From Defluviitaleaceae bacterium (GTDB taxonomy: Bacteria > Bacillota > Clostridia > Lachnospirales > WQUN01): a DNA stretch of 57,501 bases. This document shows positions 17,858 through 28,054 of the stretch, piece by piece; position 1 is the first letter of the stretch; every line of letters starts with the position of its first letter. The stretch lies in assembly GCA_009786685.1 (NCBI GenBank), contig WQRQ01000001.1, positions 1 to 57,501 of the forward strand. Reading direction: 5' to 3'. The notes under the pieces are model-generated. The model made no database searches. It saw only the letters and a program-made list of their open reading frames with translations, and had not been told where the DNA came from. A program made the translations under genes and the position numbers.

Positions 17858-19135
17858 ATGAACAAAAACAAACACCATTTGTGCTTTACCCGGAACGGGC
17901 AACCGCTAAGACTAAATTTTCAATTCTTTAGCGAAGGCAAGTGCGGCGAGGAAATTGAAACCCGCTTAACTGCCATAGCCAAAGAACTGGACAGCGACAG
18001 CATTACAACAGAAAGGCTTTCCGTACTCACCAAAGAGGTAGACGAACTAAAAACCGAGCGTGCAGCATTAACAGAAACCGTAAAACGACGAGACAAACTC
18101 CGAAGCGAGATTGCCAATGAGCGAATCAGCAGCCCTACTACTGTAATGAGTAATTATTCCATAAACTCGGCTCACAGCGGCGACAGTCCAGAAGATGACG
18201 ACATATACAGCACGATGGCATACCGCAAAGCATTTATGAAGTACACTTTACGCGGAACGGCAATGCCTGTAGAGTATCGTGCCGGGGATGTAACCAATAC
18301 GACAGATGTAGGCTCGGTTATCCCTACGCCTGTTCTTAACCGCATAATTGAAAAAATAGAAAGCGTCGGAACGATTCTGCCGCTCGTCACTCGTACAGCG
18401 CACAAAGGCGGCCTTCGTATTCCTACATCGTCAGCAAAGCCCGTTGCAACATGGGTTGCCGAAGGCGCGGGAAGCAATTCACAGAAAAAGACCACCGGCG
18501 AAATTATTTTTGCATACCACAAACTCCGTTGTGTAGTGGCCGTCACCCTAGAAGTTGACACCATGACAATTTCCGCATTCGAAAATATGTTGATTAACAA
18601 CGTAGTCGAAGCCATGGTAAAAGCCCTCGAAAAATCCATCATAAGCGGCACAGGCACAGGCCAGCCCGAGGGTATTTTAAGCAAAACCCCGCCGCAAGGC
18701 CAAACAATCAGAGTACAAGCACCATCACACGATGATTTGCTGGACGCATTTGCCGCAGTCCCGACCGCCTACGAAAGTAATATCCGTTGGTGTATGACCA
18801 AAAAGACATTTATGAAATACTATGGACTAAAAGACGCCACCGGGCAGCCCATAGGACGGGTAGACCACAACATAACAGGTCGTCCGGAACGCTTGTTGAT
18901 AGGAATTCCTATTGTAATCTGTGATTATATCACATCCTTTGACGCTGCCGACGCAGACGAGCCATTTGCATTTTTATTTAATTTCAAAGATTACGTGCTT
19001 AACACAAACTACAGCGTGGGAGTTAAACGCCAAGAAAACTGGAATACCGACGACATGGAAACCAAGGCCGTAATGCTGGCAGACGGCAAGGTAGTAGATG
19101 TTAACTCGCTGGTAATCCTAACCAAAGAAGCCTAA
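17858..19135 (+). CDS. HK97-family major capsid protein
   Basis: N-terminal delta-domain coiled coil; 'GTGTGQPEGIL'; capsid synteny. Confidence 0.95.
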   Translation: MNKNKHHLCFTRNGQPLRLNFQFFSEGKCGEEIETRLTAIAKELDSDSITTERLSVLTKEVDELKTERAALTETVKRRDKLRSEIANERISSPTTVMSNYSINSAHSGDSPEDDDIYSTMAYRKAFMKYTLRGTAMPVEYRAGDVTNTTDVGSVIPTPVLNRIIEKIESVGTILPLVTRTAHKGGLRIPTSSAKPVATWVAEGAGSNSQKKTTGEIIFAYHKLRCVVAVTLEVDTMTISAFENMLINNVVEAMVKALEKSIISGTGTGQPEGILSKTPPQGQTIRVQAPSHDDLLDAFAAVPTAYESNIRWCMTKKTFMKYYGLKDATGQPIGRVDHNITGRPERLLIGIPIVICDYITSFDAADADEPFAFLFNFKDYVLNTNYSVGVKRQENWNTDDMETKAVMLADGKVVDVNSLVILTKEA

Positions 19136-19137
19136 CT

Positions 19138-19410
19138 ATGACATCCATTCTGGAATCCGTAAAGCTATCCCTGCGAAAAACAAGTGACGACTTCGATTCT
19201 GAAATCGAAGAAATAATAGCAGCTTGTAAAATAGACCTAAAAATAGCGGGCGTCGCCAAAATCGAAGACGACGACCCGCTAATTTTACGCGCTGTCACAT
19301 TATACGCAAAAGCACACTTCGGATTTGCCAACGCAGGAGAAAGCTTCCAAAAATCCTACGAAGCGTTAAAAGTTTCGTTATGCCTAGCGGGTGATTACAA
19401 TGTTCGATGA
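19138..19410 (+). CDS. head-tail connector (gp6-like)
   Basis: 'LESVKLSLRKTSDDFDSEIEEIIAACKIDLKIAGV ... RAVTLYAKAHFG'. Confidence 0.85.
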   Translation: MTSILESVKLSLRKTSDDFDSEIEEIIAACKIDLKIAGVAKIEDDDPLILRAVTLYAKAHFGFANAGESFQKSYEALKVSLCLAGDYNVR

Positions 19411-19738
19411 TGGAAGGCTCACCATTTACAAGAAAGATGTTGCCGATGGTAAAAACGGGGTGTTTGACAATGCGCCTCTTGAAGAAGTCGGCACAGCTTA
19501 CTACGGCGAAATTAGCTTTACTGCCGAGGAGTATTACCTAGCAAAGCAAGCTAATACAGAAATCACAAAACGCGTACAAATCCATCAAGACAAAAGTATA
19601 GGCAATAACCACGTTATCATCATTGACAAAACGCAATACAACGTAGGCCGCACATACTCTACGGTTAAAAAGGGTGTCGCAGTTACAGAAATCTCCCTGG
19701 AAAGGGTGATACAGGATTATGACATTGCAGGAACTTAG
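19391..19738 (+). CDS. head closure / head-tail adaptor protein
   Basis: Size and synteny after connector. Confidence 0.65.
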   Translation: MITMFDDGRLTIYKKDVADGKNGVFDNAPLEEVGTAYYGEISFTAEEYYLAKQANTEITKRVQIHQDKSIGNNHVIIIDKTQYNVGRTYSTVKKGVAVTEISLERVIQDYDIAGT

Positions 19739-20051
19739 CAAAATCATAAAAGAGGTAGGCATACAGACAGCGCATTTCAAGACAAATCTTACAAAGTTCC
19801 CCTACATCACGTTCCGTGAAACAACAGGGGGTAACAGCCACGCAAGCGGTATCGCATGGAGAGAGACTACAAGCGTAGCTCTTGACCATTTTACAAAAGC
19901 AGAATATTGCAAAACATTAGAAACTCTAAAAAAAATTCTGCTTAAAAACAAAATAAATTACACATTCACGACTATATGGTATGAGCAAGACGAAATTATT
20001 CACACAGCATTTGACATTGCTATATCACGTGACTTGGAGGTTTTACGATGA
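19719..20051 (+). CDS. phage tail completion-type protein
   Basis: Synteny and overlapping genes in the neck module. Confidence 0.5.
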   Translation: MTLQELSKIIKEVGIQTAHFKTNLTKFPYITFRETTGGNSHASGIAWRETTSVALDHFTKAEYCKTLETLKKILLKNKINYTFTTIWYEQDEIIHTAFDIAISRDLEVLR

Positions 20052-20320
20052 AAAGAATTATAAGCCAAACAAAAAACCAGTTTATTACCTGCGCCCCAGG
20101 CCAAGTTTACAACATTGCAACAGTAGAGCAACCTAGATTGGATGGCGGCGAAACAGATACACCGCCTTTATTTTCAGTAGGCATAAACGGCGTAAGCGTT
20201 GGAGTATTCGAAGACCAAAATCATGCATTCGAGGTTTTATCATCAATTTCTTTATTTATGGACGACAAAAACACGCGTTTCTACGTGCCTGAATGTAAAC
20301 CGAAGAAAGGTGAAGAGTAA
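20048..20320 (+). CDS. hypothetical phage protein
   Basis: ATGA overlap with upstream gene. Confidence 0.6.
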   Translation: MKRIISQTKNQFITCAPGQVYNIATVEQPRLDGGETDTPPLFSVGINGVSVGVFEDQNHAFEVLSSISLFMDDKNTRFYVPECKPKKGEE

Positions 20321-20324
20321 TAGC

Positions 20325-20765
20325 ATGGATGGCTTTGAAGCAACGGCCAAAGACATTGAGCAATTAGCCTCTCGCGCCACGGATGAAACAATAATACGCA
20401 AAGCATTAAAAAACGGAGCAAATCCAATAGTAGACCGTGCAAAACGCAACGCAACGCAAGTTATGCGGCGGCGTACAGGCAGACTGGTAAATTCCACCCG
20501 CGACGAGTACAACCCCAAAGAAAAAACACAAGTAATTGGTTGGAGTGGCGAGGGATTTTACGGACGCTTCCACGAATACGGCTACCGCCCACGCCCGGGC
20601 ATACGCCTGCGGCGCGGCGACACGCTTACATGGAAAAACTCCCGCAAAAATCCGCAAGGCCGCACCGTCCAAAACCCACATCTACGCCCTGCGTATGAAG
20701 CCGAAAAAGACAACGCCGGGCGCAATATCGTGCAAACACTACAAAAAGAGCTAGGAGGAACATAA
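20325..20765 (+). CDS. HK97 gp10-family tail component
   Basis: 'ALKNGANPIVDRAKRNA...RTGRLVNS...FYGRFHEYG...HLRPAYEAEKDN'. Start at ATG 20325. Confidence 0.88.
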   Translation: MDGFEATAKDIEQLASRATDETIIRKALKNGANPIVDRAKRNATQVMRRRTGRLVNSTRDEYNPKEKTQVIGWSGEGFYGRFHEYGYRPRPGIRLRRGDTLTWKNSRKNPQGRTVQNPHLRPAYEAEKDNAGRNIVQTLQKELGGT

Positions 20766-21520
20766 TGATTAAAACCATCAATCGGGCAGACATCAAGCCC
20801 AAAAGCGACGCAACCATACCTATGTATAAAAACAACACACCCACACCCATACCGTTATATTTAAACTTTTTCGGCAATATTAAATTCGAAAAACCAGAGT
20901 TTGAGGTGACGATAGGCTCGGCATACTTCTGTGTTATCGACGAAAAAGACAACAACACAATATTATACGAAGATACCGTCCTCGAAGTCCCCGTGATAAA
21001 AACGCAAGGGCTTTCACGCATACAGTCCGAGTTAGATGTATACGCAAGCGGCGAAAGTTATTATTACACAAACCGTACAGCGGGTGCAAATATCACACTC
21101 GGAGCCGTAGCCCTTCCATCCACGCTTTTGACAAAACTGGAAGGCGCGGAAACAACAGGCGGCTTTGAATTAAGTAAAACTAGCGATTTAAACAGAGAAT
21201 TTGCATACGGCTACTGGAGCGAAAATAATGACGGCAGCTTTGTGTTTTTCTGGCATCCGGTATGCAAACTAACCCCGACCGAGGACAACCGCGTCACGCG
21301 TACGCAAGACACTCCCGAGCCGGAAAAGAGTTTCGCTATAAGGGTTATCCCTTATAACAGACTTTGGAAAGTTAAGTACGAAACAAAATCAGCAATAGCC
21401 GCAAACTATACGCCTTTGGCCAAGATAGATTTTTTTAACCAACCGCTGTATACAAAAGCGCAGATGACCGAACTCCAAGACGCCAAAAACAACCAGCCCC
21501 CGTCTAACAGCGACGACTAG
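20765..21520 (+). CDS. major tail protein
   Basis: Synteny, beta-rich; followed by a strong terminator. Confidence 0.75.
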   Translation: MIKTINRADIKPKSDATIPMYKNNTPTPIPLYLNFFGNIKFEKPEFEVTIGSAYFCVIDEKDNNTILYEDTVLEVPVIKTQGLSRIQSELDVYASGESYYYTNRTAGANITLGAVALPSTLLTKLEGAETTGGFELSKTSDLNREFAYGYWSENNDGSFVFFWHPVCKLTPTEDNRVTRTQDTPEPEKSFAIRVIPYNRLWKVKYETKSAIAANYTPLAKIDFFNQPLYTKAQMTELQDAKNNQPPSNSDD

Positions 21521-21540
21521 CCAAACGCATAACCCACAAA

Positions 21541-21585
21541 GCCCCCTGCTTACCCAAAAAAGCAGGGGGCAAATTTTATTTTACG
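21541..21585 (+). terminator. intrinsic terminator after major tail protein
   Basis: GCCCCCTGCT-tacccaaaaa-AGCAGGGGGC perfect 10-bp stem followed by AAATTTTATTTTA. Confidence 0.85.
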
Positions 21586-21598
21586 GAGTGATTAACTG

Positions 21599-21973
21599 AT
21601 GAAGTTAGAAAAAAGAAAATTAGACCCTGTGATTATTAAGATTAACGGAGTAGACTATCCCGCAAAACTCACTCATCGCGCATTATTGGAACTCGAAGAT
21701 ATAACGGGTGAGATGTTTATTTCGTTATTTGCAAAAATGGAAAATACAGACCTTTCTTCTTTAGGCATATTACAAATTATATACGTCGCGCTCAAAGGCG
21801 GCGGTGTGGACTTAACACTTGACGACCTTTTGGACACTGAATTTACAACCGATGATTCTATCCTTTTTATGAATTGCGTTACGGAGCTACTTAACCGTGC
21901 AATGGGTGTAACCAGCGGAATTGCAGACGATATTCCCCCCGACAAGAAGGCTAAAAAAAAGAATACCCCTTAG
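21599..21973 (+). CDS. tail assembly chaperone, 0-frame product (gpG-like)
   Basis: Position between major tail protein and tape measure; 'KINGVDYPAKLTHRALLELEDITGEMFISL'. Confidence 0.85.
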   Translation: MKLEKRKLDPVIIKINGVDYPAKLTHRALLELEDITGEMFISLFAKMENTDLSSLGILQIIYVALKGGGVDLTLDDLLDTEFTTDDSILFMNCVTELLNRAMGVTSGIADDIPPDKKAKKKNTP

Positions 21974-22188
21974 CATTTGACTGGTTTTATCACATCCATT
22001 TTGCAACGACTAAATTAGGTTGGACATACGAGCAATTTATGGACAACACTTTTTATTTCTACTACGGCATTGTGCAAGAGTGGTTACGCGAAAATGGCGC
22101 AACCCCTGAACAATCCACGACAACGACACAACAAGAACAACCAAGACAAATTTATACATTTGACCAACTCCCTAAAGGCTACTGGTAA
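21599..22188 (+). CDS. tail assembly chaperone, -1 frameshift fusion (gpGT-like)
   Basis: Slippery A_AAA_AAG at 21955-21961. The -1 frame continues EYPLAFDWFYHIHFATTKLGWTYEQFMDNTFYFYYGIVQEWLRENGA...LPKGYW* to 22188, typical of the T-part of tail chaperones. Confidence 0.85.
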
Positions 22189-22200
22189 GGCGGTGTACGT

Positions 22201-25200
22201 ATGGCGGCAAGCGAAACAATCAGGTATGCAGGCGTAAAATTAACGGTGGACGGCGCAGCAGAATTCAAAAAAAGTTTAGGAGAAATAAACCGCAACCTTA
22301 GCGCAAGCCAAGCCGAATTAAACAAAGTAACCGCAGCCTACGGCAGAAACGAAAAAAACGTAGAAACCCTTACCGCACAAAAAAACCACCTAAACAACGC
22401 AATAGAAGCCAACCTCCAAGAGCAAGAACGTCTTGCAGAAATGTTGGAAAAAACAACCGAAGAAATGGGAGCAAACTCCCGCGAAGCCCAAACCTTGGCG
22501 ACAAAATTAGCCAACACGGAAGCAAAAGGCATAGGTCTAACTCGCCAACTAGGCGCGGTAACAGCCGCCTTGGAAGAGCAAGAACGCGCCCTCCGTGGCC
22601 AAGCATGGATAGAATTTGGCGAAAAAATGGAAGCAGCCGGGCAAAAAATGCAAGCGGCAGGCCAAAAAATGCAAAGCGCAGGTAAAACCCTGTCCATAGC
22701 AGTCACCGCTCCGCTCGTCGCTATGGGTGTACAATCCTTACGTGTAGGCGCGGATTTTGAAGCTTCAATGAACACCATACAAGCAAAGACAGGTATGGCG
22801 GCATATAAGATAGATAAATTGGGACTTAAAATTCGGGCGATGGCAAAATCTGGCGAGTATGGCACGTTTTCTGCCCGTCAAATATCAAATGCATTAGCTG
22901 GAGTTTCCACTGCGGGTGATGATGTTTATCATTCTGTCGAGTTAATGCGTTATTCAATGGTGCTGGCTACTGCAACAAACACCGACCTAGCCACTGCAAC
23001 AGGATTTTTGAATTTGGCACTTGTAAAAAACCAAGCCGAAATATACAAAGGTGAAAGGTACATTAATGCTTTTGCTGCCGTTGCGAGAGAAAGCGGTATG
23101 AGCATGGGCAACCTTGAAAAAGCCATTATAGCTCTTGCACCTACAATGAACGTAACTGGTAAAAGCATTGAAGCTATGTCAGGTAAGCTAAATATCCTGT
23201 ACCGAGGCGGTATTTATGGCATAAACGCGGCGAGAGGTATCGAGCAGATAACAAATGCATTAATATCCGGCGGCGATGCTATGGATACATTGGGCGTATC
23301 TGCGTTTGATTTGGAAACAGGTGCATTGCGACCGTTAAATGAAACATTGAAAGAACTAATGTATTCATTAGATGATGTTGCAACAGAGCAAGAGCGATAC
23401 AACCTGCAAAACGATTTATTTTCTACTGTTTACAGCCGCGCCGTATTTAATGAGTTAAAAAATAATCGTGAAGCATGGCTGGAAAGCATTGAGGTGATGT
23501 ACGAGGCCACTGCCGCCATAGACGGCACAGGCATAGCTTTCCAAATGGCGGCAAAAGAGCAGTCGGGCTTGTCTGCTACTGCGCAACAGGTACGCGCTTC
23601 TTTCGAAGAGGTAAAACTGCAAATCTCCGACCAACTAATGCCCCACGCGCTTAGGCTTGTGGATGGCATAGGTAATTTAGTACAACGCTTTGCCAGTTTA
23701 GACGAGGGTACGCAGCGCACTATCGTAAGACTTGCAGGTGTAGCCGCCGTCACTGGCCCAGTTTTGGTTATCAGCGGTAAGCTTATCACAACAGTGGGAA
23801 AAGTAACATCTGCTTTCGGCGCGGCCAGCATAGCCATGGGCAAGGCTGGGGGATTAAAAGCGTTGTGGGCTACAAAGCAAGTCCCACTTTCGGTAAAAGC
23901 TAATGCTGCCTTGATAGCAAGTATGGTAAAACTAAAAACAGCGATTGCAACCACGACCAAGGCTACCGCAGCGTCCATAAAAACATATGGGTTAAAAGCT
24001 ACAGGCATGAAAGCTTTATCCGCAACTACAGGCGGATTAAAAGCTGCGCTAGGCGGTTTGAAAATTGCATTTGCGGCAGTAAAAAAAGCCCTAATCGCTA
24101 CAGGCATAGGCGCGATAGTGGTTACAATAGGCGTAGCAGTAGCAGGATTAACCGCAGGTATCGCCGCATTAATAGCACGCGCAAATAAGTTGGGAGAAGC
24201 ATACGAAACTTTAGCAGACGACACCGCGCAGCTTACCCAGCGGCAATACGAGCTAATCACCGCGTCGGCAGAAGCCGCAGAAAAATTTCAACAAAATATC
24301 TCTATCCTACAAACCAATGCCGAGCATTACAGAGGCTTAGCGGACAGCATTGCATATTTAACATCAAAACAAGAACTTTCTGCGGGTGAAATGGAGTTAC
24401 TGGAAAGGCATATCGCAGAACTTAACGAAAGCGTTCCCAATCTAGCATTAGCATTTGACGCACAGACAGGCTCGTTAAACATGACAGTGGACGCGATGAA
24501 TGCATACCTAAAGGCCGCCGAAGGCAGGGCAGCGATGGACGCAATGCTTCAAGAAGAATTGCGTCTGCGTCAAGAAGCTATAAGTTTGGAACACGAATTC
24601 ATGCAAGTAGCCACGAAGCGTGGCGATTTGGAAGAAAAGCTAAACGACGGCACAAACCGTCGTAGGGCAGACCGTAGAGCCTTGGAAGCCGCCCTGCAAG
24701 ACCTAATCACCGCCGAAGAAAATTACAAGACGGCGATGGAAACAAACGCAGACGCACAAGCAACACTTACCGCCGGAATAGAAATCCATGCCGACGCCCT
24801 GCGTGAATTGGAGGCCGCGCAACAAGAAGCCCAACAAGCCATAGCCGACGCCACCGCAGAAATAGAAAACCAAGCCCGAAAATCAGAAGAATGGGCAAAA
24901 GCGCAAGAGGACGCACTAAATAAAATCAACAGCGCGTTCGAGGGTTACAAGCGCATAACCACAAATGTATTTCGTACCATCTCCGAAGCCGCAGCCGTCT
25001 CCGTACAAGAGTTGACCGCAAATCTACAAGATAACGCCCGAGCCGTAGAAGAATGGAGCAAAAATATCGCCATACTAACAGAGCGCGGCGTGGATGAAGG
25101 CCTCTTGCAACAACTTCGCGACGCAGGCCCGGAAGCGGCGGCCACCGTGCGCCAACTTGTGGACGCCTCCGACAAAGAATTGGAAGCTCTAAACTATGCA

Positions 25201-26301
25201 TTCGAAGAATCCACCCGTATAGCTGTCGAAAGCATGAAGCGGCAACTTGACCCGGCAGGCGTTGCAAACTCCGCCGAGGAATTAATTGACCACGTAGCCG
25301 GTGCAATCCTTGCAAACCAAGGCATGGAAGACGCGCTTGTTAACCAAGTAACTGCGGCCTTCGATACATTAAGCAGCACCGTTTCCACCATAGGCTTTGA
25401 CCAAGCTGGTAAAAACGCCGTCAACGGATTCACCAACGGCGTTGTAAGCATGTTACGTGACGTAGAAAATGCTGGCGAGAACGTAGGAGAAAACCTACTA
25501 AAGTCCCTTAACCGCGAGTTGGAAAGCAATTCCCCCAGCCGCGCCACTCACCGCACCGGCGTAAACGCCGGGCAAGGAGTAATTAACGGCACGCAGGAAA
25601 TGCAACCCCGCGTAGTTGAAACAGCCCAAACCCTAGCCCGAGCCTTTATTGACGCCATAGCAACCAAAATTAGCACCAGCCAAGACGTTAACAATTCCAT
25701 CCGACGGCAAATCGAAGAAATGCGCCGTGTGGCCGACAATGCTGTAGCAGGCGCGGTCTTCGATAATGTGGGCTTTAACATGTCCAGCGGCGTAGCACGC
25801 GGCATACAAAACGGCGGCGGTATGGTTAGCAACGCAGCACAAAATTTAATCAGCAATGCACTTTCTGCTATGCGAGCCGCTGCGGCAATCAATTCCCCAT
25901 CAAGGGAAACAATGGAAATTGCCGACAGTCTAGGCGACGGCTTAATCGTACGCATGAAAGCCAAAGGCGACGAGCTGGTAGCCGTATGCAAAAAAATCAC
26001 AAATAACGTACTGAACAGCCTAACATTAAACCCCGACGGCATAATAAAATCATCCGGCGACGCCATCCGCAATATGCAAAACGCGCTGCCAGCAATGCAA
26101 TCTCACATCAAAAAAGCCGTATATCCACAACCTATAGCTGCCACCCAGCCTACAAAATTGCCCGACATCATCATCACCGGCAATCAATTTAACATCCGCG
26201 AGGAGGACGACATAACGAAAGTCGCAAAAGAAGTGATGAGGCTAATTGGCGACAAGGTAAGCGATGAAGGTAGAATAGGGGGTGTAGCATTCTCATGGTA
26301 G
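22201..26301 (+). CDS. tail tape measure protein
   Basis: 1366 aa; coiled-coil N-terminus; 'GADFEASMNTIQAKTGM ... FSARQISNALAGVSTAG'; long hydrophobic segments. Confidence 0.96.
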   Translation: MAASETIRYAGVKLTVDGAAEFKKSLGEINRNLSASQAELNKVTAAYGRNEKNVETLTAQKNHLNNAIEANLQEQERLAEMLEKTTEEMGANSREAQTLATKLANTEAKGIGLTRQLGAVTAALEEQERALRGQAWIEFGEKMEAAGQKMQAAGQKMQSAGKTLSIAVTAPLVAMGVQSLRVGADFEASMNTIQAKTGMAAYKIDKLGLKIRAMAKSGEYGTFSARQISNALAGVSTAGDDVYHSVELMRYSMVLATATNTDLATATGFLNLALVKNQAEIYKGERYINAFAAVARESGMSMGNLEKAIIALAPTMNVTGKSIEAMSGKLNILYRGGIYGINAARGIEQITNALISGGDAMDTLGVSAFDLETGALRPLNETLKELMYSLDDVATEQERYNLQNDLFSTVYSRAVFNELKNNREAWLESIEVMYEATAAIDGTGIAFQMAAKEQSGLSATAQQVRASFEEVKLQISDQLMPHALRLVDGIGNLVQRFASLDEGTQRTIVRLAGVAAVTGPVLVISGKLITTVGKVTSAFGAASIAMGKAGGLKALWATKQVPLSVKANAALIASMVKLKTAIATTTKATAASIKTYGLKATGMKALSATTGGLKAALGGLKIAFAAVKKALIATGIGAIVVTIGVAVAGLTAGIAALIARANKLGEAYETLADDTAQLTQRQYELITASAEAAEKFQQNISILQTNAEHYRGLADSIAYLTSKQELSAGEMELLERHIAELNESVPNLALAFDAQTGSLNMTVDAMNAYLKAAEGRAAMDAMLQEELRLRQEAISLEHEFMQVATKRGDLEEKLNDGTNRRRADRRALEAALQDLITAEENYKTAMETNADAQATLTAGIEIHADALRELEAAQQEAQQAIADATAEIENQARKSEEWAKAQEDALNKINSAFEGYKRITTNVFRTISEAAAVSVQELTANLQDNARAVEEWSKNIAILTERGVDEGLLQQLRDAGPEAAATVRQLVDASDKELEALNYAFEESTRIAVESMKRQLDPAGVANSAEELIDHVAGAILANQGMEDALVNQVTAAFDTLSSTVSTIGFDQAGKNAVNGFTNGVVSMLRDVENAGENVGENLLKSLNRELESNSPSRATHRTGVNAGQGVINGTQEMQPRVVETAQTLARAFIDAIATKISTSQDVNNSIRRQIEEMRRVADNAVAGAVFDNVGFNMSSGVARGIQNGGGMVSNAAQNLISNALSAMRAAAAINSPSRETMEIADSLGDGLIVRMKAKGDELVAVCKKITNNVLNSLTLNPDGIIKSSGDAIRNMQNALPAMQSHIKKAVYPQPIAATQPTKLPDIIITGNQFNIREEDDITKVAKEVMRLIGDKVSDEGRIGGVAFSW

Positions 26302-26840
26302 GATTTTTCTTTGCAGACAAGCATAGCCGTGATTTTGACATCGTAGTAATGGAAGTTGCGCACAGAGGCCTTCTGCCCCCTAAACGCCGTAACGACTACG
26401 AGATATCCGGGCGGCACGGCACGGTAGACTTCGGCGGCGAAACATTTGCCACTCGCCAAATATCCGTAGAGATTTGTTTCATCTCCCGCGACGAGGAGCA
26501 ACTACAAGAGCTTGCCCGCGACATAGCCTTCTGGCTAAGCGGAAAAGGTCTTCTCTTTTTTGACGACGAGCCACACCGTGCGTATAACGCCGTCGTCTAC
26601 CAATCCGTGGACACCGAGCAAATAATAACCGCGAAGCGGGCTACCGTAATTTTTGAGTGCCAACCCTTCGCAAAAACTATCCACCAGATACAAAGCAATA
26701 ACCCAAACATCGCAAGCGGTACAATGATTCCCATTTACAGCCACGGCACGCAGTCTACACCGTGTCTTATAGTCTTGCAAAACACAGGTAACACAAACAT
26801 AACAAATATAAGATTTACAAGGAGGGCGACACGCCGATGA
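26295..26840 (+). CDS. distal tail protein-like (phage tail family)
   Basis: 'RRNDYEISGRHGTVDFGGETFATRQISVEICF' and synteny. Confidence 0.75.
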   Translation: MVGFFFADKHSRDFDIVVMEVAHRGLLPPKRRNDYEISGRHGTVDFGGETFATRQISVEICFISRDEEQLQELARDIAFWLSGKGLLFFDDEPHRAYNAVVYQSVDTEQIITAKRATVIFECQPFAKTIHQIQSNNPNIASGTMIPIYSHGTQSTPCLIVLQNTGNTNITNIRFTRRATRR

Positions 26841-27232
26841 ATGCAAGCAATTTTTTAGAAAATGCGGTGCTAAACCACTTTTTTAGAAACACACCATCCC
26901 CCGCGCCTGCACAGGTTTTTCTTGCGCTATACACATCTAACCCCATGGACGACAACACAGGCATGGAGGTAGCGGGCGGCGCATATGCACGGCAACGGAT
27001 AACATTTTCCGCACCCGTGCAAAGTAATGAAAAGGCAGAAGTTTTAAATAGCACAGAAATCCGATTCCCCGTGGCAACGGCCGGGTGGGGTTCGATTTCT
27101 CACTTTGGCATATTTACGGCGGCCACAGGCGGTAACTTCTTGGCGCACGGCGCAGTACCCATACCGCGAGAAATTGTAAGCGGCGACGAAGCGGTTTTCC
27201 GCGCCGGTGCATTGGCCGTTAGAGTAGGCTAA
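26837..27232 (+). CDS. phage tail fiber-like protein
   Basis: 'PAQVFLALYTSNPMDDNTGMEVAGGAYARQRITFSAP...FPVATAGWGSISHFGIFTAATGGNFLAHG'. Confidence 0.75.
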   Translation: MNASNFLENAVLNHFFRNTPSPAPAQVFLALYTSNPMDDNTGMEVAGGAYARQRITFSAPVQSNEKAEVLNSTEIRFPVATAGWGSISHFGIFTAATGGNFLAHGAVPIPREIVSGDEAVFRAGALAVRVG

Positions 27233-28044
27233 TGTATAACCGTTTGCCGTTTAATAACGGCGGGTTTAATACGGGAGTAGCCGAAAATGCGACGGAAATA
27301 TTTTTTGAAGGCGCGTCGGAAATAATCCTCACGCTCGACGGCGATTTCGAAATCGCACGCATGGTCGAATTGGAGGGCGTTACAGAAATTTCCTTGCAAT
27401 CGGAAAATCACGAGATTATACGACGCCGAGAGTTAGGCGTAGTTGTTGACCTCGCAACCAATAGCAAATTTAACCGTATGGGCTTTAACCGGGGTAGGTT
27501 TAATACCTGGGGTTTTAGGCGCAGTAGTGCGGTTATTGGCACTTCTGCGAGTGCAAATATGTGCGTAATCACGTCATTTGACGCGGCGACAGAAATCGCA
27601 GTCTTTACCGAGTTGGAGTTTAACAAAATAAAAACCTTCAGCGGCGTTTCGGAAATATTACTCGACGCCCAGGGCGAAATCAATATCGCAAAACCGATGT
27701 CCGGCACGGCAGAAATCAACCTAGCCACAGCGGGACGATTTCAATTAATGCTCTCACTCGGCGGTGCTTCTGACATAACGCTGGAAACCGCAAGCGCGGG
27801 TTTTGTCCTTTTCGTAATAGAACACATTCATCTACCAAATCTTATCGTGCCGCCGGGCGGAGAACTCATCATCGACACCGACAACATGACAGTTTTGCTA
27901 AACGGGCAAAACGTAATGAGATTTTTAAGCCGCGATAGCGAATTCTTCTTACTAAACCCGTCAATCAACGAGGTTACATTCACCAGCGCAAACCAAAACA
28001 ACCGCGCAAGCACCCGCATTTTATGGAAAGACGCTTGGCTGTAA
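27232..28044 (+). CDS. phage tail protein with repeated 'G..EI.L' segments and Dit-like C-terminus
   Basis: Repeats TEISLQ/SEILLD/AEINLA/SDITLE. C-terminus 'INEVTFTSANQNNRASTRILWKDAWL'. Confidence 0.6.
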   Translation: MYNRLPFNNGGFNTGVAENATEIFFEGASEIILTLDGDFEIARMVELEGVTEISLQSENHEIIRRRELGVVVDLATNSKFNRMGFNRGRFNTWGFRRSSAVIGTSASANMCVITSFDAATEIAVFTELEFNKIKTFSGVSEILLDAQGEINIAKPMSGTAEINLATAGRFQLMLSLGGASDITLETASAGFVLFVIEHIHLPNLIVPPGGELIIDTDNMTVLLNGQNVMRFLSRDSEFFLLNPSINEVTFTSANQNNRASTRILWKDAWL

Positions 28045-28054
28045 GGGGGCAGAA

